Of a stretch of 13,452 bases of DNA, positions 7,658 to 13,452 are shown one piece after another. Source of the stretch: an uncultured Chloroflexota bacterium (GTDB lineage Bacteria; Chloroflexota; Chloroflexia; Chloroflexales; Roseiflexaceae); contig CAIQIY010000049.1 in assembly GCA_903871975.1 (NCBI GenBank), forward strand, positions 1 to 13,452, written 5' to 3'. How positions within the stretch are numbered: position 1 is the first letter of the stretch; every line of letters begins with the position of its first letter. Under the pieces are notes generated by a model. The model saw nothing but the letters and a program-made list of their open reading frames with translations. It searched no databases and was not told where the DNA came from. A program made the translations under genes and the position numbers.

Positions 7658-7673
7658 ATGTGAGGAGCATGCC

Positions 7674-8942
7674 ATGGCGCCGTTGCCACGCATCCGCGAT
7701 GCCGAGCGGATCACACTGTGGGTGCCGTTCACGCCGCGCTGTGCCCACTGGAACGCCCGCGAGATCTTCCGCTGGCAAGTCGTCGAGCTCATTCGGCTCA
7801 CAACCGATCAGCCCGGGCTGATCGGCTACGGCGAGACGCTGCCACACTATACGTGGGGGCGCGTCAGCGACGAAGCGCTGGCGCGCGTGCGCGGCGCCGA
7901 TCCCGCCACGCTGCTCGGCGACGACTCGCTCGGCGCCGGCTTGCAGATGGCAGTCTACGACCTGGTCGGCCACGCGCTCGAGGTGCCGGTGCACCGACTG
8001 TTGGGCCTGCCACAGGTACGCGAGTGGTGCCCGATCTCGTGGTGGAACATCGACATGCCCGCCGATGCGCTGGCAGCCGAAGCACAGGCGGCGCTGGCGG
8101 CCGGCTACACCGCCTACAAGATCAAGGCGCGGCCATGGTGGGACGTCTATGCCCAGGTCGAGGCGATCAGCGCCGTGACACCACCGACGTTTCAGCTGGA
8201 CCTCGACTGGAACACGATGTTGATCCACGCCGGCAATGCTGCCGCGGTGCTGGCGGCCCTCGATGCGTACCCACGCGTGGCGATCTACGAGTCGCCCATC
8301 CTGCAGCACGACGTCGCCGGCCAGCAGTTGTTGCGCCAGAAGACGACGCGACCGATCGCATTGCACTTCGGCGATCCGCCGTTCCCTACGGCGATGCGCC
8401 ATGATGTCTGCGATGGCTTCGTGGTGTCCGGCGGGGTCGCCACCGTCGTGCGTCAGGCGACGCTGGCGGCGGCGTTCGAGAAGGCGTTCTGGCTGCAGCT
8501 GGTGGGTACCGGGCTGACGACGGCATTTTCGGCGCATCTGGGTGCCGTATTGAGTCATGCCCGCTGGCCGGCGGTGAGCTGTCTGAACAACTACAGCGAT
8601 GATCTGTTGTGTGAACCGCTGACGATTCGCCATGGCCTGGTGCGCGTGCCCGACGGCCCCGGCCTCGGGGTGCGGATCGACGAAGGGGCGATCGAGCGGC
8701 TTCGCATGGCACCGCCGTACGTGGCGACGCCGCCACGCCAGCTGCTGACGGTGCGCTGGGCACATGGGCGCACCGTGCACTACACCTCGATGCGGCCCCA
8801 GTGCTGGGATGACCACTTCGCCGGGAATCACCCGGTCCAGGAGCGTGGTGTGACGATGACGCTGCACGATGACGATGGCTCGCCGGACTGGGCCGAGCGC
8901 TATGCCAGAGCAGCGCTGCGGCCACTGGTCGAATATGCCTGA
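7674..8942 (+). CDS. Enolase-superfamily protein (mandelate racemase/muconate lactonizing-like)
   Basis: A 422-residue protein. The N-terminal capping domain (about 1-110) contains GLIGYGETLPHYTWG. The barrel has the KxK motif (K149, K151), the metal-site D178 with N180 (LDLDWN), and E206 (YESP). D234 (HFGDPP) is a possible third ligand. A later strand, CDGFVVSGG at 246-254, lacks the Lys that muconate-lactonizing-type enzymes carry there, and I find no clear His-Asp dyad. Enolase-superfamily enzymes abstract the proton alpha to a carboxylate, leading to dehydration, racemisation or cycloisomerisation; the substrate here is unpredictable. About 70 C-terminal residues beyond the barrel (Trp/His/Asp-rich, with DDDGSPDW) form an extension. 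The ATG at 7674 follows GAGGAG by 6 bases. It is the first gene of the rightward cluster. Confidence 0.88.
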   Translation: MAPLPRIRDAERITLWVPFTPRCAHWNAREIFRWQVVELIRLTTDQPGLIGYGETLPHYTWGRVSDEALARVRGADPATLLGDDSLGAGLQMAVYDLVGHALEVPVHRLLGLPQVREWCPISWWNIDMPADALAAEAQAALAAGYTAYKIKARPWWDVYAQVEAISAVTPPTFQLDLDWNTMLIHAGNAAAVLAALDAYPRVAIYESPILQHDVAGQQLLRQKTTRPIALHFGDPPFPTAMRHDVCDGFVVSGGVATVVRQATLAAAFEKAFWLQLVGTGLTTAFSAHLGAVLSHARWPAVSCLNNYSDDLLCEPLTIRHGLVRVPDGPGLGVRIDEGAIERLRMAPPYVATPPRQLLTVRWAHGRTVHYTSMRPQCWDDHFAGNHPVQERGVTMTLHDDDGSPDWAERYARAALRPLVEYA

Positions 8943-8975
8943 TCCCTGCCGGTCGGCATTCGCCGTGCGGCGTGC

Positions 8976-8984
8976 TGACATGAT
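8976..8984 (+). promoter_or_regulatory. Possible extended -10 before the flavoprotein gene
   Basis: TGA-CATGAT has the TGn extension and a 5-of-6 match to the -10 box, 22 bases before the ATG at 9006. No -35 is recognisable. It resembles the element in front of the enolase-like gene. The 63-base gap may equally be an ordinary within-operon spacer. Confidence 0.25.
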
Positions 8985-9005
8985 GTACGTGAAGGGAGTT
9001 GGAAC

Positions 9006-10160
9006 ATGCCATTGCGCGTCGTTGTCCTCGGTGCCGGGTTCGGTGGTCTCGAATGCAGTACACTGCTGTCGGAAGCGCTCGGGGCGCAGGTCGCCCTCAC
9101 CGTGATCGACAGGAACGACTCGTTCTCGTTCGGCTTCTCGAAGCTCGATGTGATGTTTGGCCGCAAAACGCCGGAGGCCGTGCGGATTGCCTATCGCACC
9201 ATCGCGAATCCTGGCGTACAGGTGCGCCAGGAGGTCGTCACCGCCATCGATCCGGTGGCACGCCGTGTCACCACCGACCAGGGGCGCTACGATGCCGATG
9301 TGCTGGTGATCGCCCTGGGCGCGGATTATGATCAGCGTGCGACGCCCGGGCTCGTCGAAGGCGGCAACGAGTTCTACTCGCTGGCCGGGGCCGAACGCCT
9401 GAGCAGTGTGTTGCCGACATTCTCCCGCGGGCATGCCATCGTCGGTATCACGTCGACGCCATTCAAATGCCCGCCTGCGCCCAGCGAAGCGACGCTGCTG
9501 CTGCACGACGACTTGGTGCGGCGCGGCGTGCGCGCTGCCTGCGAGATCAGCCTGGTCATGCCGTTCGGCACCCCGGTGCCGCCTTCACCGGTCACATCGG
9601 CGGCGCTGCTCGCCGCCTTCGCCGAACGAGGCATCACGTTTGTGCCGAATCGACTGGTGCGCGCACTCGACCCGGCACGACGCGTGGCCATCCTCGACGA
9701 CGCCAGCGAACTGCCGTACGACCTGTTTCTCGGCGTGCCAAAGCATTGCGTGCCCGAGGTGGTCGCGGCGAGCGGCATGACCGTCGATGGCTGGATACCA
9801 GTCGACCCGCGCACGCTCGCGACGCGGTTTCCGGGTGTGTATGCGATCGGCGACGTGACCAGCGTCGGCACGCCCAAGGCGGGGGTGTTCGCCGAGGGTG
9901 CCGCGCGCACGGTGGCAGCGGCGATCATCGCCGATGTGCAGGGCGGCGAACGGCCGACGGCGTATCGCGGGGTCGGCACGTGTTACGTCGAGTTTGGCGC
10001 CGACCGCGTCGGGCGGGTCGACGTCGAGTTTCTGGCTGGCCCACCGACGGGCAGCTTCACCGAGCCGTCTGCTGCCCTGGTCGCCGAGAAGGAAGCGTTC
10101 GGCTCCAGTCGCCGAGCGCGCTGGTTCGGCGAGGCGGCAGTCACCTCTGGTCACGCATGA
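9006..10160 (+). CDS. Sulfide dehydrogenase-like flavoprotein (FCSD/SQR family), cytoplasmic
   Basis: A 384-residue FAD-dependent pyridine-nucleotide-disulfide-type oxidoreductase. The N-terminal FAD motif is VVVLGAGFGGLE (5-16), with ALGADY at 103-108, and the second FAD motif is GVYAIGDV at 277-284 followed by PKAGVFAEGAA. C155 in FKCPPAPSEA matches the CPPGP cysteine of flavocytochrome c sulfide dehydrogenase. C326 in GTCYVEF matches its second redox cysteine. Both cysteines of the sulfide-oxidising disulfide therefore appear to be present. Periplasmic FCSD has a Tat signal and a cytochrome subunit gene; neither is seen, and the protein starts directly at the FAD motif. It may oxidise sulfide or another thiol inside the cell, passing electrons to an unknown acceptor. 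The ATG at 9006 has AGGGAG 7 bases upstream. Confidence 0.85.
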   Translation: MPLRVVVLGAGFGGLECSTLLSEALGAQVALTVIDRNDSFSFGFSKLDVMFGRKTPEAVRIAYRTIANPGVQVRQEVVTAIDPVARRVTTDQGRYDADVLVIALGADYDQRATPGLVEGGNEFYSLAGAERLSSVLPTFSRGHAIVGITSTPFKCPPAPSEATLLLHDDLVRRGVRAACEISLVMPFGTPVPPSPVTSAALLAAFAERGITFVPNRLVRALDPARRVAILDDASELPYDLFLGVPKHCVPEVVAASGMTVDGWIPVDPRTLATRFPGVYAIGDVTSVGTPKAGVFAEGAARTVAAAIIADVQGGERPTAYRGVGTCYVEFGADRVGRVDVEFLAGPPTGSFTEPSAALVAEKEAFGSSRRARWFGEAAVTSGHA

Positions 10161-10235
10161 TGCGCATGCGGCGCCCGATGCAGCAGCGCAGTGCCGGGCG
10201 CACCACACGCCGACGAAGGCGAAGAGGAGCAGCAC

Positions 10236-11414
10236 ATGCATGAGCACCCACTCGCGCGCCTGAGCGAGGCGCGGCTCATCGACCTCGTCAGGACCCTCGT
10301 CGCGATTCCGTCGGTCACCGGCGATGAGCAGGCGATGGCCGATTGGCTGGTGGCATTCCTCCATGCCAATCGGGCGAGCGTCGTACAGCGCCTGGCAGTG
10401 CCCGACGCAGGCGATACGATCTTCGGCCGCTGGGATGGCCCGCCAGGCGGCCCGGTGCTGATGCTCAACCTGCACCTCGACACATTCGATGTGTTTGCCG
10501 GCTGGCAGACACCCCCGTTCACCCCGACGATCATCGGCGATCGGCTGTACGGCCTGGGGGCACACGACATGAAAGGCGGCGCCGCCTGCCTGCTGGCCGC
10601 CGTCGAGGCCGTGATCCAGTCGGGGGTCGCGCTCGGCGGCACGCTGATCGTGTCGGGCACCAGCGATGAAGAGAACTGGTCACGCGGGGCGCACGCGCTG
10701 ATCGACAGCGGGTTGCTGGCAGGCTGCAGCGCCTGCCTGGTGCCAGAGCCATCGGCGACCGGCACATTGACGATCGGGCAGCGCGGGCGTCATGGATTCC
10801 GCATGCGTCTGTACGGGCAGACGATCCATGCCGCGTTCGGTCGCGGCATCAACGCCGTCGGCGATGCGGCCCGGATCGCCGCCCTGCTCGACGAGCCAGC
10901 GACGGTCGATCTGGGCTACGATCCGACGTTCGAGCTGTCGGGCAGCCTGTGTGTCATCGGCCTGCACGGTGGCGGCACGCTGATCCTCGTGCCCGAAGTG
11001 GCCGATCTCTTCATCGATCGTCATGTGCTGCCGGGGCAAACGGTCGACGAGGCGGCGGCGCAGTTGCACGCGGTGGTGGCGCAGGCCGGCATCGCGGGCC
11101 GCTACGAACTCACATGGGACGAGCGCCCGACGCCGGCACCGGGCCCGTTCCTCGTGCCGCCCGAGGCACCGCTGGTCCAGCTGGTGCGGCGCCACCTCGC
11201 GGCCGAGCAGGGTGGGCCAGTGCGACTGGTGCTCGGGCGCAGCGTGGCCGACACCAGCCATTTCGCGGTGCACGGCCGCATCCCCACGCTGATCTGCGGC
11301 CCGGACGGCGGCAACACCTGCCAGGCGAATGAGTACGTGCAGCTCAGCTCGCTCATGCCGATCGCCCGGACATACGTGCGCACCATCTGTGACTATCTGC
11401 GTGGTGCCGTGTGA
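10236..11414 (+). CDS. M20-family amidohydrolase/peptidase (ArgE/DapE/ACY1-like)
   Basis: A 392-residue protein. Metal-site residues in order are H80 and D82 (NLHLDTF), D111 (GAHDMKGG), E145/E146 (SDEEN; E145 would be the general base) and E171 (PEPSA). H198 (IHAAFGRGINA) fits the dimer-interface His. The last metal ligand in this family is normally a His four residues before Glu in HxxDE/NE. Here that position is C362 (NTCQANEYV), so one zinc ligand appears to be Cys. M20 enzymes hydrolyse N-acyl amino acids, dipeptides or carbamoyl compounds in the cytoplasm. The start at 10236 is preferred: GAGGAG lies 6 bases upstream, whereas an in-frame GTG at 10191 adds a Glu-rich stretch with no ribosome binding site. 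The gap to the preceding flavoprotein gene is 75 bases. The substrate is unknown. Confidence 0.9.
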   Translation: MHEHPLARLSEARLIDLVRTLVAIPSVTGDEQAMADWLVAFLHANRASVVQRLAVPDAGDTIFGRWDGPPGGPVLMLNLHLDTFDVFAGWQTPPFTPTIIGDRLYGLGAHDMKGGAACLLAAVEAVIQSGVALGGTLIVSGTSDEENWSRGAHALIDSGLLAGCSACLVPEPSATGTLTIGQRGRHGFRMRLYGQTIHAAFGRGINAVGDAARIAALLDEPATVDLGYDPTFELSGSLCVIGLHGGGTLILVPEVADLFIDRHVLPGQTVDEAAAQLHAVVAQAGIAGRYELTWDERPTPAPGPFLVPPEAPLVQLVRRHLAAEQGGPVRLVLGRSVADTSHFAVHGRIPTLICGPDGGNTCQANEYVQLSSLMPIARTYVRTICDYLRGAV

Positions 11415-11476
11415 CGCTTCCGGCATGCCGATGACGCCAATGCGCGATCCGACCCGATACTCCAGGAGGAATGACG

Positions 11477-12316
11477 ATGTCCGGCAGTGCATTTCCCGAG
11501 TTGCAGCGCGACCTGAGCTTTCATCCGGTCGTGAATCCGACGCCACGGGTGCTGACAGCGGCACAGATCGAGCAATACAACACGTGGGGATACATCGTCC
11601 CGCTCGATGTTCTGACGCCGGCGGAAGTCGCCGAGCATCGCGCATATTTCGAGCAGCTGCTGGCCAACACACTGGCACACGGCTGGAACCACTACGCGAT
11701 CAACGGCTGGCAGGCGCGCTGCCCCGGCATCTACGATCTGGTGACGCATCACCGGGTGCTCGACTACGTGCAGGATCTGCTGGGCGAGACGCTGATCTGC
11801 TGGGCGACCCACTACTTTGCCAAATTGCCGGGCGACGGCAAACGGGTCAGCTGGCATCAGGATGCCTCGTACTGGCCGCTGACGCCCAGCAAGACCGTGA
11901 CGGTCTGGCTGGCGATCGACGATGTGGATCCGGATAACGGGCCGATGACGGTGATCCCTGGCTCGCATGTGCACGGCCAGCTGGACTTCGAAGAGAGCAC
12001 CGCCGAGGAGCAGAACGTCCTGAGCCAGAGCGTCCGCTCGCCGGAGAGCTATGGTGCCGCGCCGGTAGCATTCACGATGCGGGCAGGCCAGATGTCGCTG
12101 CATTCGGATCTGTTGCTGCACGGTTCCGAGCCAAATACCTCGGATCGTCGGCGCTGTGGCCTGACGATGCGCTTCGTCTCGCCGGAGGTGCGTGAGCTCA
12201 AGGGATGGCGGCGCAATGCCATCATCGCCCGCGGCAGCGATCCGAGCGGTCACTGGCCGCACAATCCGCGACCCGCTCACGATGACATCCCGACGCCGCA
12301 GGACCGGATCTTCTAG
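11477..12316 (+). CDS. Phytanoyl-CoA dioxygenase (PhyH) family Fe(II)/2-oxoglutarate oxygenase
   Basis: A 279-residue protein, a normal length for bacterial PhyH. The iron ligands are H127 and D129 (WHQDASYWPL) and distal H215 (LLLHGSEPN). R225 or R226 (SDRRRCGL) is placed to bind 2-oxoglutarate. The family loop DPDNGPMTVIPGSHVHG spans 151-167. Such enzymes hydroxylate small molecules (ectoine, CoA esters, lipids, antibiotics) using O2 and 2-oxoglutarate; PhyH-family proteins are too diverse to name a substrate. The N-terminus has no signal sequence. The start at 11477 is preferred over the in-frame ATG at 11471 because AGGAGG (11464-11469) is 7 bases from the former and only 1 from the latter. 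The gap to the M20 gene is 62 bases. Confidence 0.93.
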   Translation: MSGSAFPELQRDLSFHPVVNPTPRVLTAAQIEQYNTWGYIVPLDVLTPAEVAEHRAYFEQLLANTLAHGWNHYAINGWQARCPGIYDLVTHHRVLDYVQDLLGETLICWATHYFAKLPGDGKRVSWHQDASYWPLTPSKTVTVWLAIDDVDPDNGPMTVIPGSHVHGQLDFEESTAEEQNVLSQSVRSPESYGAAPVAFTMRAGQMSLHSDLLLHGSEPNTSDRRRCGLTMRFVSPEVRELKGWRRNAIIARGSDPSGHWPHNPRPAHDDIPTPQDRIF

Positions 12317-12324
12317 TACGGCGT

Positions 12325-12357
12325 GCCACTCGCCCGGCGTCGCACCGCGTGAGTGGC
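12325..12357 (+). repeat. Intercistronic inverted repeat (stem-loop)
   Basis: GCCACTC (12325-12331) and GAGTGGC (12351-12357) form a perfect 7-bp stem around a 19-base GC-rich loop that can form a further short CGG/CCG pairing. It lies between the PhyH and SDR genes, 9 bases after the PhyH stop. No T-run follows, so it is not a canonical terminator. It may protect or uncouple the upstream message. Confidence 0.45.
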
Positions 12358-12381
12358 CATATCGCACGAGGACGGCTCACG

Positions 12382-13098
12382 ATGCGCATTCTGGTGATCG
12401 GCGGTGCAGGCTATGTGGCGAGCCTGATCGTGCCATTGCTCGCGCCACACCATCACATCCGCATCTTCGACCGACAGGCGCCCGCCGACCAGCACGTCGA
12501 GCATGTCGTGGCGCACGTCACCGACCACCAGGCGCTCTGTGCCGCGCTGCACGACATCGAGGCGGTGCTCTTCCTGGCGATGGGTGACAAGCGCTTCGAA
12601 CGCATCGAGGCAGCCCATTCGAACCTGGAGGTCGCCGTCGTCGGGCTGCATCTCGTCCTCGACGCGATGCAGCGTTGCGGTGTGCCCCACCTGATCTATG
12701 CCAGCACGATGTCGGTGTACGGCGGCGATCTGCTGGCCCGGCGGTTCGACGACGAATCGCTGCCGCCGGATTCCGACCACGTCTATGGGCTGGCGAAACG
12801 CCTCGGCGAGGAGGTCTGTCGCAGCGCCGTCCGTCGCTGGGGCCTCAGCGTCAACGCCTTGCGTCTGTGCTTCCCGCTCGACGATGCGGCGTGGCAGCGC
12901 GAGGCGGCGGCGACCACCGGACCGATCCTGGCGACGGCCGCGAGTGATCTGGCGCGGCTGCTCGAAGCCGCCCTGCACCACCGCGACGGGTTCCAGGCGT
13001 TCACCACCAGCGGTGACTACGCCGAGCAGGTGATGGTCATGGCGAAAGCGCGCCGTGTGCTCGGCTGGGCGCCGCTCGCACGGCCAGGAGCAGCGTGA
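12382..13098 (+). CDS. Short NAD-dependent epimerase/dehydratase-like protein (extended SDR)
   Basis: A 238-residue Rossmann-fold protein. The dinucleotide motif is VIGGAGYVAS at 5-14, acidic D30 at the end of strand 2 suggests NAD rather than NADP, YASTMSVYG at 106-114 supplies the catalytic Ser/Thr region, and Y135/K139 (YGLAK) form the YxxxK pair. Typical extended SDRs are about 300-330 residues. Here the C-terminal substrate-binding region is reduced by perhaps 70 residues, ending with GDYAEQV and a short ARRVLGW element that resembles the usual family ending. It probably oxidises or epimerises a small hydroxylated substrate, perhaps the PhyH product (inference). The start at 12382 is chosen at the Rossmann strand with GAGGA 9 bases upstream; a GTG at 12349 would begin inside the stem-loop region. 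The stop overlaps the next gene's start by 1 base. Confidence 0.85.
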   Translation: MRILVIGGAGYVASLIVPLLAPHHHIRIFDRQAPADQHVEHVVAHVTDHQALCAALHDIEAVLFLAMGDKRFERIEAAHSNLEVAVVGLHLVLDAMQRCGVPHLIYASTMSVYGGDLLARRFDDESLPPDSDHVYGLAKRLGEEVCRSAVRRWGLSVNALRLCFPLDDAAWQREAAATTGPILATAASDLARLLEAALHHRDGFQAFTTSGDYAEQVMVMAKARRVLGWAPLARPGAA

Positions 13099-13452
13099 TG
13101 GTCGATCGATTGGACGAACTCGACCGCGAGACGTGCCGCCAACGGCTGACCGACGGCGTGCTGCTCTTGCCAGTGGCAGCGACCGAACAGCACGGCCCGC
13201 ATTTGCCGGTCGGCACCGACCGCATGCTCGTCGAGGCAGTCGCGCAGGCTGCGGCGCGCAACGCTGCAGCAACGGTGCCGGTCGTCCTGGCGCCAACCCT
13301 GCCGTTCGGCAGTTCGCCGCACCATCTGCCGTTCGGTGGGACGTTGTCGGTGGCGAGCAGCGGGTATCTGCAGCTGATCGGCGATCTGCTCGACAGCCTG
13401 GTGCAATCCGGCGCGCAACGGGTGCTGATCCTCAATGGCCACGGCGGCAACA
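13098..13452 (+). CDS. Creatininase-family amidohydrolase, C-terminus cut off by window edge
   Basis: The first 118 residues are present. Family motifs in order are LLPVAATEQHGPHLPVGTD at 23-41 (metal residues E30, H32 and D41), LPFGSSPHHLPFGGTLS at 68-84, and LILNGHGGN at 110-118 containing H115. These match the metal-binding set of creatinine amidohydrolase-like enzymes. The family includes creatininase, the formamide hydrolase ArfB of deazaflavin and riboflavin synthesis, and the mycofactocin protease MftE; the visible part does not separate these. No mycofactocin genes are in view. The ATG shares a base with the SDR stop (TGATG), with AGGAG 7 bases upstream, so the two are translationally coupled. 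It is the last visible member of the rightward cluster, which may continue beyond the window. Confidence 0.92.
   Translation, partial: MVDRLDELDRETCRQRLTDGVLLLPVAATEQHGPHLPVGTDRMLVEAVAQAAARNAAATVPVVLAPTLPFGSSPHHLPFGGTLSVASSGYLQLIGDLLDSLVQSGAQRVLILNGHGGN

Noticed and set aside
7512..9506. A 664-codon open frame on the minus strand across the enolase-like gene and into the flavoprotein gene
   Set aside because: It is antisense to two genes with clear family motifs, is rich in Arg/His/Gln in the manner of GC-rich shadow frames, and has no recognisable domain.
11393..12367. A 324-codon minus-strand frame over the PhyH gene
   Set aside because: It is antisense to a dioxygenase with an intact HxD...H...R set and has no family similarity of its own.
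12313..13296. A 327-codon minus-strand frame over the SDR and creatininase genes
   Set aside because: It is the shadow of two genes with conserved motifs and has low-complexity Arg/Ala/Gln composition.

Overview
The window is GC-rich (I estimate about 65-68 % by eye) bacterial chromosomal DNA, densely packed with genes. Most genes have a clear GGAGG-type ribosome binding site, and there are recognisable sigma70-like promoters. The gene content suggests a free-living heterotroph: an archaeal/thermophile-type S-adenosylhomocysteinase, an RNase Z-like hydrolase, MoxR/DUF58, a cytoplasmic YuiH-like molybdoenzyme, and a run of enolase-superfamily, phytanoyl-CoA dioxygenase and creatininase-family genes. 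This is compatible with Chloroflexota, but no marker gene settles the taxonomy and that placement is a guess. No tRNA, rRNA, CRISPR array, transposase, integrase or intact mobile element was seen.

Left block, minus strand (1-4366). A four-gene unit is read leftwards from a promoter near 3310-3338: an RNase Z-like metallo-beta-lactamase hydrolase, a protein with the layout of a phage antirepressor (P22_AR_N-like plus ORF6C-like), a MoxR AAA+ ATPase, and a membrane-anchored DUF58 protein cut by the window start. MoxR and DUF58 are a classic chaperone/partner pair. The antirepressor-like gene inside this unit is unexpected. To its right is a single nucleoside hydrolase with its own promoter.

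Middle (4367-7597). An esterase-D-like alpha/beta hydrolase (plus strand) is transcribed divergently from the nucleoside hydrolase. It converges on a small sulfite-oxidase-like molybdoenzyme (minus strand), which is in turn divergent from ahcY (plus strand). Both divergent regions carry promoter-like elements facing outwards.

Right block, plus strand (7674-13452). Six genes lie head to tail with gaps of about 60-75 bases and, for the last pair, a 1-base overlap: enolase-superfamily protein, flavocytochrome-c-sulfide-dehydrogenase-like flavoprotein, M20 amidohydrolase, Fe(II)/2-oxoglutarate (PhyH) dioxygenase, a short extended-SDR protein, and a creatininase-family amidohydrolase cut by the window end. 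The set of chemistries (abstraction/lyase, flavin oxidation, two amide hydrolyses, hydroxylation, NAD-dependent oxidation) looks like a catabolic or modification pathway for an unknown small molecule. I know of no described pathway with this gene order, and it is the best candidate here for an undescribed system. A three-half-site TGATCG/CGATCA motif lies in front of its first gene.
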